Positions 45,989-53,711 of a stretch of DNA of 64,000 nt are shown here, in pieces. The notes under the pieces were generated by a model, which saw only the letters and a list, made by a program, of their open reading frames with translations, had not been told where the DNA came from and did no database searches. The stretch is from Janibacter corallicola NBRC 107790. Its GTDB lineage: Bacteria > Actinomycetota > Actinomycetes > Actinomycetales > Dermatophilaceae. The position numbers were made by a program, and so were the translations under genes. Where the stretch lies: the NCBI RefSeq assembly GCF_001570965.1, contig NZ_BCSR01000009.1, forward strand, positions 1 to 64,000, read 5' to 3'. The first letter of the stretch is position 1; each line of letters starts with the position of its first letter.

Positions 45989-46800
45989 TGACCGTCATGA
46001 GTGACACCACCAGCTCACGGTTGCGCACACCGAGCGGGACCTCCTTCGTCGAGTTCCTTCCGGACGGCCCCGTCACGCGGACCGTCGTCCTCCTGCACGG
46101 CATCGGTGGCAGCGCCGCCACCTGCACCGACGTCGCGGACCGGCTCGCGGCCACGGGGGCCAGAGCACTCGCCTGGGACGCCCCCGGCTACGGGAGGTCC
46201 CGTGACCCCTTCGCCGGCGCCGACCTCGTCGACCAGCTCGCGAGCTCGCTCACCGCGTTGCGGCTGGGCCCGGTGGACCTCATCGGGACCTCGTGGGGCG
46301 GTGTGCTCGCCACCTGCCTCGCCCACCGGCGACCGAGCCGGGTGCGCTCCCTCGTCCTGGCCGACTCGACGCGCGGGTCCGCGGTACGTGACGAGAAGGC
46401 CGCCGCCATGCGGGCGCGCGTGCCCGAGCTGGAGTCGCACGGTGCGGAGGAGTTCGCCGCCCGTCGGGCCGGCCGGCTCGTCTCCCCCCACACGGACGAG
46501 GAGGTCGCGCTGCGCGTGCGGCAGCAGATGGCCCGGGTCCGGGTCCCCGGGTACCGGGCGGCGGCGGAGTTCATGGCCAGCACCAACACCGAGGACCTCC
46601 TGCCGGGGATCGGCGTGCCCACGCTCGTCCTCGTGGGCGAGGACGACGTGGTCACCGGGGTCGCGGAGTCGCGGCTGCTGGCCGAGCGGATCCCCGGAGC
46701 CACGCTGACGATCATCCCCCGGGCGGGGCACACGGCCATCACCGAGCGCCCGGACGAGTTCGCCCGTGCCGTGCTGGACTTCTGGGGCGACCGGGCATGA
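45988..46800 (+). CDS. Alpha/beta hydrolase, meta-cleavage-product hydrolase-like
   Basis: 270 aa. VVLLHGIGGSAATC (oxyanion), nucleophile S102 in LIGTSWGGVLA, acid in LVGEDDVVTGV and His in PRAGHTAITERP. Following an extradiol dioxygenase it is most likely a C-C bond or ester hydrolase acting on the ring-cleavage product. TGATG overlap with the dioxygenase gene. Confidence 0.88.
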   Translation: MTVMSDTTSSRLRTPSGTSFVEFLPDGPVTRTVVLLHGIGGSAATCTDVADRLAATGARALAWDAPGYGRSRDPFAGADLVDQLASSLTALRLGPVDLIGTSWGGVLATCLAHRRPSRVRSLVLADSTRGSAVRDEKAAAMRARVPELESHGAEEFAARRAGRLVSPHTDEEVALRVRQQMARVRVPGYRAAAEFMASTNTEDLLPGIGVPTLVLVGEDDVVTGVAESRLLAERIPGATLTIIPRAGHTAITERPDEFARAVLDFWGDRA

Positions 46801-47540
46801 GCGAAGGGCGACTCGTCGTCATCACCGGTGCCGCTCGAGGCCTCGGCCGGGCCATCGCGCAGCGCTTCGCCGAGGACCGCCTCGTCCTCGGCGACGTCCG
46901 GGCGGAGCAGCTCGAGGAGACCGCCGAGGCACTGCGGGCCACCGGCACCCGGGTGCACTCGGCGCCCCTGGACGTCGCCGACCGCTCCTCCGTCTCCTCG
47001 TTCGCGCGAGTCGTGGAGGAGCTCGGCGGCGCCGACGTGCTCGTCAACAACGCCGCCAAGGCCGATGGTGTCGGCGGTGACTCCTTCTGGGAGCTGGACG
47101 AGGAGCGCTTCGAGGAGCTCGTGCAGATCAATGTCGCCGGTACCTGGATGATGAGCAAGCACCTCGTCGGCCCGATGCTCGAGCGCGGGTCGGGAGCGAT
47201 CGTCAACATCGCCTCGGACGCCGCCTTCTACGGATCACCACGACTCGTCCACTACGTCGGGTCCAAGGGTGCGGTGCTCGCCATGACCCGCACGATGGCC
47301 CGCGATGCCGGGCCCCACGGGGTCCGGGTCAACGCCGTCGCACCCGGTTTGACCCGGGTCGAGGCCACCGAAGGGGTGCCGGCGGACCGCTACGCCCTGT
47401 ACCGGGACAACCGCGCCCTCGCGCACGATCCCGAGCCGAGCGACGTCGCCGACGTCGTCCACTTCATCGCCTCCGAGGCAGCCGGATACATGACGGGGCA
47501 GGCCCTCGTCGTCGACGGCGGCTTCGTCATGCCCACCTGA
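46797..47540 (+). CDS. Short-chain dehydrogenase/reductase (first of pair)
   Basis: 247 aa classical SDR: TGAARGLGRAIAQRF (TGxxxGxG), NNAAKADG, Ser in IVNIASDAAF, YxxxK in YVGSKGAVL, and the end ITGQ-like MTGQALVVDGGFVMP. Overlaps the hydrolase stop. Probably oxidises a hydroxyl on a pathway intermediate. Confidence 0.9.
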   Translation: MSEGRLVVITGAARGLGRAIAQRFAEDRLVLGDVRAEQLEETAEALRATGTRVHSAPLDVADRSSVSSFARVVEELGGADVLVNNAAKADGVGGDSFWELDEERFEELVQINVAGTWMMSKHLVGPMLERGSGAIVNIASDAAFYGSPRLVHYVGSKGAVLAMTRTMARDAGPHGVRVNAVAPGLTRVEATEGVPADRYALYRDNRALAHDPEPSDVADVVHFIASEAAGYMTGQALVVDGGFVMPT

Positions 47541-47552
47541 TCGAAGGACACG

Positions 47553-48344
47553 ATGGATCTACAGCTCACCGACAAGGCGGTGCTCGTCACGGGCGCCAGC
47601 TCCGGGGTCGGCCTCGCCGTCACCCGGATGTTGCTCGCGGAGGGGGCCCGCGTCATCGCCGTGGCCCGGGACCCCGGCCGCCTCGACACCGCGATGGCCG
47701 CGCTCGAGGACCGCGACCGGATCCACGCGGTCACCGCCGACGTCACCGACCGGGTGGCGGTCGAGTCCGCCGTCGCGTCGGGCGCCGAGCACTTCGGCGC
47801 CCTGGACGCGGTCGTCTGCAACGCCGGCCGGTCGCTCATGGCCCGGATCGGCGACACGAGCGATGAGCAGATCCGAGAGGAGCTCGACCTCAAGGTCTTC
47901 GGGGCCTGGAACGTCATCCGTGCGGCACGGCCCCACCTGGCGGCCTCGCCGGTCGGCGCCGTGGTCAACACCAATGCCATCCTCGCCAAGCAGCCCGAGG
48001 GCAGGCTCGCCATCACCTCGGCGGCCCGCGCCGCCCTGCTCAATCTCAGCCGCACCCTGGGGGAGGAGCTGGCGCCCGAGGGGATCCGGGTCAACTCGGT
48101 CAACCTCGGCCTCATCGACACCGGCCAGTGGCGGCGTCGCTTCGAGACCTACCGCAGCGAGGGTGGCGACCTGGACTACGACGCCTGGAGTGCCGAGATC
48201 GCGGCGGACCGCGGCATCTCCCTCGGTCGCTTCGGCAATGCCGACGAGGTCGCCTTCGCCATCGTCTCCCTGCTCAGCCCCCGTGCCTCGTACATCACCG
48301 GCGCGCACGTCGACGTCGGCGGAGGAGTGACCCGACAGCCATGA
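47553..48344 (+). CDS. Short-chain dehydrogenase/reductase (second of pair), YxxxK altered
   Basis: 263 aa SDR with TGASSGVGLAVTRML and CNAGRSLMARIGDT, then VVNTNAILAKQPEGRLAITSAARAALLNLSRTLGEEL. The position of the active-site Tyr (YxxxK) reads ITSAARAAL, so both Tyr and Lys appear to be missing, and catalysis by the usual mechanism is doubtful. End SPRASYITGAHVDVGGG is normal. Its stop overlaps the ThDP enzyme start. Confidence 0.85.
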   Translation: MDLQLTDKAVLVTGASSGVGLAVTRMLLAEGARVIAVARDPGRLDTAMAALEDRDRIHAVTADVTDRVAVESAVASGAEHFGALDAVVCNAGRSLMARIGDTSDEQIREELDLKVFGAWNVIRAARPHLAASPVGAVVNTNAILAKQPEGRLAITSAARAALLNLSRTLGEELAPEGIRVNSVNLGLIDTGQWRRRFETYRSEGGDLDYDAWSAEIAADRGISLGRFGNADEVAFAIVSLLSPRASYITGAHVDVGGGVTRQP

Positions 48345-50023
48345 CACAGACCCGGGAACGGACCACGGCGCCCCAGACCGCCACCGGCGGTGATGTCCTC
48401 GTCGAGGTGATGCGCCGCCACGGCATCACCCACGCCTTCGGCGTCATCAGCATCCACAACCTCCCGCTCGTCGAGGCCGTCTCACGCGAGCTGACCTTCG
48501 TCGAGGTCCGCCACGAGGCCGCGGCCGTCAACGCCGCGGACGCCTTCGCCCGGGTGACCGGCGGGGTGGGCGTGGCCCTGACGAGCACCGGCACCGGCGC
48601 CGGCAATGCTGCCGGGGCGATGCTCGAGGCACTCACCGCCGGATCGCGTGTCCTGCACGTCACGGGTCAGGTCGAGGCCGAGTGGATCGGGAGCAACCGT
48701 GGGGTCATCCACGAGGTGCCGGCCCAGCTGGAGATGCTCACCGCGATCTCGAAGGGGGCCACCCGCGTCACCGCGGCCACCGACTCGGCCCGGGTACTCG
48801 AGGAAGCGGTCACGACGATCCTCACCGCGCCCCACGGGCCGGTGTCCGTCGAGTGGCCCACCGACCTGCAGTACCTCGCGCGCCCGGGCACCCAAGTGGA
48901 GGCCGACGCCCTCACCGTGCCGGCAGCGGTGGACCCGTCCGTGGACGAGATCGACGCTGCCGCACGGCTGCTCGCGGCTGCCCGCCGGCCGGTCATCTGG
49001 CTCGGTGGCGGTGCTGCCGGAGCCGGCGCGCAGGTGCGGCAGCTGGCGCACCGATGGGGTGCGGGCATCCTCACGAGCAACTCCGGGCGGGCGATCGTCC
49101 CCGAGGACGACGACCTCGTCGTCGGGAACTTCGCGTCGACGCCGCAGGGCGCGGCCCTGCTGGACGAGGCGGACGTCCTGCTGAGCATCGGCACCCACTT
49201 CCGCTCCAACGAGACCCGGACCTACTCCCTTCGCCTGCCGCAGCAGCACGTGCAGGTCGACGTCGATCCCGCCGCCATCGGCAGGGTGCACCCGGCCACG
49301 GTCGGGATCCGGGGCGACGCCGCGACCGTCCTCGACGCGCTCCTGGAGCGACTGCCGGATGCACGCACCGAGCAGGGGTGGGCCGACCGTGCCCGGGAGG
49401 TGCGCCGGGAGGTCCGTGATCAGCTCACCACCTACATCGGTGGGTATGCCGAGATCTGCCGGGAGCTGCGCGACCAGCTGCCCCGCGAGTCCGTCGTCGC
49501 CCGGGACGTGACGATCCCCTCGAGCCAGTGGGGCAACCGCCTGCTCGAGCTGTACTCACGCGAGACCAATGTCTTCCCCCTCGGTGGCGGGATCGGACAG
49601 GGCCTGGCCATGGGCGTGGGGGCCGCAGTGGCCCGTCCCGAGGTACCGACGGTCGTCATCGCAGGTGATGGCGGCGTGTCCGTGCACCTGGGGGAGCTCG
49701 CCTCCCTTCGCGGGGTCGGCGGGCACTGCTGCGTCATCGTCTTCAACGACTCCGGATACGGGGTCCTGCGCAACATGCAGCAGGCCAATGGCCTGGGCCG
49801 GGAGGGCGTCGACCTCTGGACCCCCGACTTCGCGGCGCTCGCGCAGTCGATGGACATGCCGTACTGGCGGACCGGCGGGCCGGACAGCTTCGGCCCCGCG
49901 TTGCGTGAGGCGCTGGCGACCGGCGGTCCGACGCTGATCGAGGTCGACGTGACCGCCCTCGACCCGGTTCCCGGGGCGTTCACCCCTCCCGTCCACATCC
50001 CCGAGCCCGAGGAGCGGCCATGA
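48341..50023 (+). CDS. Thiamine-diphosphate-dependent enzyme (acetolactate synthase/benzoylformate decarboxylase family)
   Basis: 560 aa, three-domain ThDP enzyme. The activating Glu is in VRHEAAAVNAADAFAR, the central domain has WLGGGAAGAGAQVRQLAHRWG, and the Mg/ThDP motif is GDGGVSVHLGELASLRGVGGHCCVIVFNDSGYG. It decarboxylates or hydrolyses a 2-oxo acid or diketone. No acetolactate regulatory subunit or isoleucine/valine genes are near, so a catabolic 2-oxo-acid decarboxylase is likelier. The partial gene that follows overlaps its stop. Confidence 0.88.
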   Translation: MTQTRERTTAPQTATGGDVLVEVMRRHGITHAFGVISIHNLPLVEAVSRELTFVEVRHEAAAVNAADAFARVTGGVGVALTSTGTGAGNAAGAMLEALTAGSRVLHVTGQVEAEWIGSNRGVIHEVPAQLEMLTAISKGATRVTAATDSARVLEEAVTTILTAPHGPVSVEWPTDLQYLARPGTQVEADALTVPAAVDPSVDEIDAAARLLAAARRPVIWLGGGAAGAGAQVRQLAHRWGAGILTSNSGRAIVPEDDDLVVGNFASTPQGAALLDEADVLLSIGTHFRSNETRTYSLRLPQQHVQVDVDPAAIGRVHPATVGIRGDAATVLDALLERLPDARTEQGWADRAREVRREVRDQLTTYIGGYAEICRELRDQLPRESVVARDVTIPSSQWGNRLLELYSRETNVFPLGGGIGQGLAMGVGAAVARPEVPTVVIAGDGGVSVHLGELASLRGVGGHCCVIVFNDSGYGVLRNMQQANGLGREGVDLWTPDFAALAQSMDMPYWRTGGPDSFGPALREALATGGPTLIEVDVTALDPVPGAFTPPVHIPEPEERP

Positions 50024-50541
50024 TGCAACAGCTGAGCAGTCCAGCGGCGCTGGCGGGCGCCGACCCCGGGACCCCACCCGAGGGAGTGGCGGCCATCCGT
50101 GTCCGCGCCGGGGACCGGGACGCCTGGGCCGCCGATGTGGCCGAGCAGCTCACGCGGAGTGCCCACGTCATCGCCGTGGGCGAGGACGTGCAGGGCGCGC
50201 TCGTGCTCGCTGCCGAGCATGCCGAGCACGTCGTCTCACTCGTCCTCATCGACCCCCGGGTGGACCTCGATGACCCGCGGCACGCCGCGACGATGGACCG
50301 GGTCGGGGTACCGACGCTCGTCATCGCGTCGGCACCGACCGAGACGACGCCCATCGACGAGCCGCAGTCCATCGCGGGTGGCGTGGACAACGGGGTCTTC
50401 GTCGTCATCGACGGCGCCGCCGCACCGACCTTGGCCAACCGGCCCGAGTCCGTCCTCGAGTGGTCCTCCGCCTTCATGGAGATCGCCGAGGGGCTGGCCG
50501 AGACCCGCACCGATCTCATCGTGTCGAGCGACGATTTCTGA
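50020..50541 (+). CDS. Alpha/beta-hydrolase-like protein lacking catalytic residues
   Basis: 173 aa. The middle (AHVIAVGEDVQGALVLAAEHAEHVVSLVLIDPRVD) matches the strand-elbow-helix of alpha/beta hydrolases, but the nucleophile Ser of GxSxG is Asp (GEDVQG) and the C-terminal GAGH position reads GAAAPTLANRP, so the His is gone. The N-terminal oxyanion strand is also absent. The frame is intact and coupled on both sides, so it looks retained rather than decaying; a binding or regulatory role is possible. Confidence 0.6.
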   Translation: MMQQLSSPAALAGADPGTPPEGVAAIRVRAGDRDAWAADVAEQLTRSAHVIAVGEDVQGALVLAAEHAEHVVSLVLIDPRVDLDDPRHAATMDRVGVPTLVIASAPTETTPIDEPQSIAGGVDNGVFVVIDGAAAPTLANRPESVLEWSSAFMEIAEGLAETRTDLIVSSDDF

Positions 50542-50551
50542 GGAGGATCAC

Positions 50552-50767
50552 ATGTCGCAGTACCTCGAGGTGCACCAGACGCACCCTGACCCCTTCACGC
50601 CGTACGAAACCAAGCTCTCCGGTTCGATCATGGAGGTCTTCCGTAGCGGGGTCCACGACCTGCCCGGTCTGGTCTCCGGTCTCAACGACCTCGGGATCCA
50701 CGCCCCGGACGGGTCCGAGTGGACCGAGGAGAGCTTCCGATCCGAGATGCGCAGGATGGGTGACTGA
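50552..50767 (+). CDS. 71-aa recombinase-like helix-turn-helix protein
   Basis: Reads MSQYLEVHQTHPDPFTPYETK at the start and HAPDGSEWTEESFRSEMRRMG at the end. The latter resembles the DNA-binding helix pair of serine recombinases (WTxxSFxxxMxxLG), giving the family its name; such short proteins are commonly found beside Rieske oxygenase genes. No DNA-binding role is shown. AGGAGG lies 6 nt before the ATG and 1 nt separates it from the Rieske gene. Confidence 0.65.
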   Translation: MSQYLEVHQTHPDPFTPYETKLSGSIMEVFRSGVHDLPGLVSGLNDLGIHAPDGSEWTEESFRSEMRRMGD

Positions 50768-50768
50768 C

Positions 50769-51851
50769 ATGACGACGACCGCACAGACCAAGACGACCGC
50801 CCCGAAGGGCAGGCCCCGCCACGCGGTGGGGACGCGCCGCACGCTGGATGCCGGGGAGCTCGCCGCATTCGGGCTGCGGGACCGGTGGTACCCGATCCTG
50901 CCCTCCCACATGCTCCAGGTCGGGTCGATGCAGAAGGTGACCCGCCTCGGGGTCGACTGGCTGCTCTTCAGGGACGCGACCGGACGGGTGCGCATGCTGG
51001 AGGACCGCTGCCCCCACCGCAGCGCGCCGCTGTCGGCCGGTCAGCACCTCGGCGACCGGGTCGCCTGCCGGTACCACGGCGTCCAGGTCGACGGCGAGGG
51101 CACCGTCGTGTCGGTGCCGGGCATGCCCGGGTGCGCGCTCGAAGGCCGTCGGGCGACGGTCTCCCTCGAGGTCGCCGAGGCGGCGGGGGCGATCTTCGCC
51201 TTCGTGCCGCTCACCGAGGACAGCGAGCCGACCCCCTTCGTCCTGCCGGACCGGCTGGACAGCGAGGAGCACTCCCACTTCCTCAACTACGTGGAGTGGG
51301 CGGGACCCTGGCGCTTCTACATGGACAACGTCCTCGACCCGATGCACGGTGCCTTCCTGCACCGTGACTCGCACTCGATGAATGCCGGCGGGACCTCCGC
51401 GCGCTTCCGGATCCGGGAGACCGAGCGCGGCTTCTTCTTCGAGAAGACCGATCAGCGCGGCAAGAACTTCGACTGGGTCGAGTTCGTCCGTGGGTCGATG
51501 GACCACGTCGACCTCGAGATCCCCTACGGCGACGAGGCAGGACCCGGTGGGCCCTTCGGCATCGTGGGCATGTCCGTGCCGATCGACGACCAGAACGTCG
51601 CCGTCTTCCACTGGCGCACCCGCAAGGTGCAGGGCTGGGAGCGGGAGGTGTGGCGCTTCCTGTACCGAACTGCATTGGAGGAGAAGCACTTCAACGTGCT
51701 CGAGCAGGACCGCAGCGTGCTGGAGATCCTCGCCGGCGACGCCGACACCCACGAGCACCTCTACCAGCACGACCTCGGTGTCTCGCGGATCCGGCGCCTG
51801 TACAAGTCCGACGCCAAGGCGCAGGCCAAGGTGTTGGCCGGGGAGGCATGA
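50769..51851 (+). CDS. Rieske [2Fe-2S] ring-hydroxylating oxygenase, large subunit
   Basis: 360 aa. Rieske cluster C81-P-H83...C100-R-Y-H103. Mononuclear iron motif FYMDNVLDPMHGAFLH gives bridging Asp near 186-190 and ligands H193 and H198. Size and absence of a beta subunit fit the VanA/phthalate-type group, many of which demethylate or hydroxylate a single ring acid. Electrons probably come from the PDR-type reductase in the operon. Substrate unknown. Confidence 0.92.
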   Translation: MTTTAQTKTTAPKGRPRHAVGTRRTLDAGELAAFGLRDRWYPILPSHMLQVGSMQKVTRLGVDWLLFRDATGRVRMLEDRCPHRSAPLSAGQHLGDRVACRYHGVQVDGEGTVVSVPGMPGCALEGRRATVSLEVAEAAGAIFAFVPLTEDSEPTPFVLPDRLDSEEHSHFLNYVEWAGPWRFYMDNVLDPMHGAFLHRDSHSMNAGGTSARFRIRETERGFFFEKTDQRGKNFDWVEFVRGSMDHVDLEIPYGDEAGPGGPFGIVGMSVPIDDQNVAVFHWRTRKVQGWEREVWRFLYRTALEEKHFNVLEQDRSVLEILAGDADTHEHLYQHDLGVSRIRRLYKSDAKAQAKVLAGEA

Positions 51852-52195
51852 GCCGGACCGGGTCGGTCGAGCAGGACGGTGAGCTCATGCTCACCGTCCT
51901 GCTCCGGCACGACCAGTCACAGCACCTCGAGCAGATCCAGTCCCAGCTGGACGAGCGCGACTGGTGGCACGGGTTCCCGCCCGAGGGCTGCGAGATCGTC
52001 TCCTGGGTCGTCGCCATGGGGATCGGTCAGATCGTCACGCTGCGTTTCCCCGCCGACCGGCTGGCGGCGGTCAACGTGGAGCTCGAACGCCGGGCCTGGG
52101 GCGTCTTCCGCACGGAGTTCTACCCGACGTACGACTTCCTGCCGGTGCGGGAACGTCTCACCCGTGAGTCCGATGCGCGCCGGGAGGCACCGTGA
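51848..52195 (+). CDS. 115-aa protein of unknown function, between Rieske and RidA genes
   Basis: Reads LMLTVLLRHDQSQHLEQIQSQLDERDWWHGFPPEGCEIVSW, then GIGQIVTLRFPADRLAAVNVELERRAWGVFRTEFYPTYDF. The alternation looks like a ferredoxin-like dimeric alpha/beta barrel of the muconolactone-isomerase size class, but I cannot name a family. ATGA overlap with the Rieske gene and GTGA overlap with ridA bind it to the pathway. Confidence 0.65.
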   Translation: MSRTGSVEQDGELMLTVLLRHDQSQHLEQIQSQLDERDWWHGFPPEGCEIVSWVVAMGIGQIVTLRFPADRLAAVNVELERRAWGVFRTEFYPTYDFLPVRERLTRESDARREAP

Positions 52196-52587
52196 GGATC
52201 GTCGCCGAGTCGGTCCCCGAGCCACCGCGCGAGGGGATGTTCAGCAATGCCGTCGTGCGCGGGGACCGCTTCTGGACCTCGGGCATGCACGCCGGGGGAC
52301 GTGGCGGCCCCGTCGGCGGTGACGACCCGTATGGGCAGGCCCGCGAGGCCTTCCGGCGCGTCATCGAACTCGTCCGCGCCTGCGGGGCGCGCCCCGAGGA
52401 CGTCACGGTGCTGCGGATCTACCTCACCGATGTCGCCGACAAGGCGGAGGTCGGGCGTGCCCGCGGTGAGTTCTTCACGGGGGAGATGCCGTGCTCGACC
52501 CTCGTCGGGGTGAGCCAGCTCGTCGATCCCGGTCTCAAGGTGGAGGTCGAGGCGGAGGGCGTCATGACGCCCCGCGACACGAAGTGA
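52192..52587 (+). CDS. RidA-family protein (enamine/imine deaminase, aminomuconate-deaminase-like)
   Basis: 131 aa, full-length YjgF/RidA: FSNAVVRGDRFWTSGMHAGG, AREAFRRVIELVRACGARPEDVTVLRIYLTD and MPCSTLVGVSQLVDPGLKVEVEAEGV. The Arg that binds the substrate carboxylate in RidA is shifted to the RIYLTD segment. In aminophenol pathways 2-aminomuconate deaminase belongs to this family, and with an extradiol dioxygenase and a semialdehyde dehydrogenase nearby that role is attractive. Last gene of the operon. Confidence 0.85.
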   Translation: MRIVAESVPEPPREGMFSNAVVRGDRFWTSGMHAGGRGGPVGGDDPYGQAREAFRRVIELVRACGARPEDVTVLRIYLTDVADKAEVGRARGEFFTGEMPCSTLVGVSQLVDPGLKVEVEAEGVMTPRDTK

Positions 52588-52594
52588 GAATTAC

Positions 52595-52621
52595 TTCAGC
52601 ACTTGACTTTTAAGTGCTGAA
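52595..52621. promoter_or_regulatory. Perfect 10-bp inverted repeat upstream of ABC system 3
   Basis: TTCAGCACTT (52595-52604), seven bases, AAGTGCTGAA (52612-52621). TTGACT (52603-52608) within it could be a -35. Probable operator, 38 bp before the GTG at 52659; the MarR gene that ends the operon is the natural candidate binder. The TTxAGCAC half-site resembles the motif at other promoters of the island. Confidence 0.6.
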
Positions 52622-52658
52622 TGAAATCCTTTGGGGAACCACGTCGAAGGAGACCCCC

Positions 52659-53711
52659 GTGCCAATCCACAGTCGCCGCGCTCTCGCGACTTCCCTCGCC
52701 GCGCTTGCCTCCGTCGCCCTGCTTGCTGCGTGCGGAGGACCCGACTCCGGTGAGCCCGAGAACACCGACTCGGTGACCGTCCGGACCGACGTCTACTTCA
52801 CGGGTGCGGTCCTCCCCCTGGTCGCCGGCGTGCAGAGCGGGATCTTCGAGAAGCACGGCCTGACCGTCGACCTCAAGGAGGGGACCGGATCGGCAACCAC
52901 CATCCAGACGGTCGCGAACGGCTCCGACGACATGGGGTATGCAGACGCGGCCACCATGGTCCAGTCCGTCGGACAGGGGATGGACGTCACGATGGTCGCC
53001 GGAATGGTTCAGGAATCGCCCCTGACCGTCATCACCCACAAGGACTCGGGTATCGACTCGCCCTCGGACCTCGAGGGGAAGACCGCTGGCTACTCGCCCG
53101 GGTCTGCTGCGGAGCGACTCTTTCCTGCCTACGCCGAGGCGGAGGGGTTCGACGACAGCAAGGTGACGTTCCGCAACGTGGACGTCCCCACTCGCACCCA
53201 GCTCTTCCTGAGTGGCAAGACCGACTTCACGTTCGGACTGACCAATGTCAGCCTGCCCAACCTGGAGACGGCCTGCGACTGTGAGCTGAAGACCTTCACC
53301 TATCCCGACTCCGGCGTCCAGACACTGAGCGCCGGCATGGTTGTCGGTGACAAGTTCCTCGACGCGAACCCTGAGACGACGAAGAAGTTTCTGGCAGCCC
53401 TCGAGGAGTCGGTGGAGTTCGCGAACGAGGACACCGACAAGGCGGTCGACGCCTTCTTCAAGATGGACAAGGACAGTCAGCTCTCGCCGGAGCAGGTCGC
53501 CCAGCAGTGGAAGAACTCCGAAGAGCTGTTGCACACGAAGGCCACCAAGGGCCAGGGGTTCGGCTGCACCTCGCAGGAGGACTGGGCGGGGACCATCGAG
53601 CTCATGGAGAAGTACGGCGACCTCTCCGAGGGGGCCGTGACGGAGTCGGACGTCGCCACGAACGAGTTCCTGCCCGGTGACTGTGACGACGACCTCGGGG
53701 GCGGGAAGTGA
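52659..53711 (+). CDS. ABC transporter substrate-binding lipoprotein (NMT1-like), system 3
   Basis: 350 aa from GTG 52659, chosen because AAGGAGA lies 5 nt upstream. Signal peptide HSRRALATSLAALASVALLAAC with the lipobox LLAAC. Mature NMT1-like body: VLPLVAGVQSGIFEKHGLTVDLKEG, SDLEGKTAGYSPGSAAERL, LFLSGKTDFTFGLT. Four cysteines in the second half (CDCELK, GFGCTS, PGDCDDD) may form disulfides. First gene of a three-gene importer. Confidence 0.9.
   Translation: MPIHSRRALATSLAALASVALLAACGGPDSGEPENTDSVTVRTDVYFTGAVLPLVAGVQSGIFEKHGLTVDLKEGTGSATTIQTVANGSDDMGYADAATMVQSVGQGMDVTMVAGMVQESPLTVITHKDSGIDSPSDLEGKTAGYSPGSAAERLFPAYAEAEGFDDSKVTFRNVDVPTRTQLFLSGKTDFTFGLTNVSLPNLETACDCELKTFTYPDSGVQTLSAGMVVGDKFLDANPETTKKFLAALEESVEFANEDTDKAVDAFFKMDKDSQLSPEQVAQQWKNSEELLHTKATKGQGFGCTSQEDWAGTIELMEKYGDLSEGAVTESDVATNEFLPGDCDDDLGGGK

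Noticed and set aside
50020-50541. Haloalkane-dehalogenase reading of GEDVQG (Asp nucleophile)
   Set aside because: The catalytic His and the N-terminal oxyanion strand are missing and the protein is about half the needed length.
52588-52658. Thiamine-type riboswitch before the NMT1/ThiY-like binding protein
   Set aside because: The leader is too short and shows only the inverted repeat; no conserved TPP-box sequence is visible.
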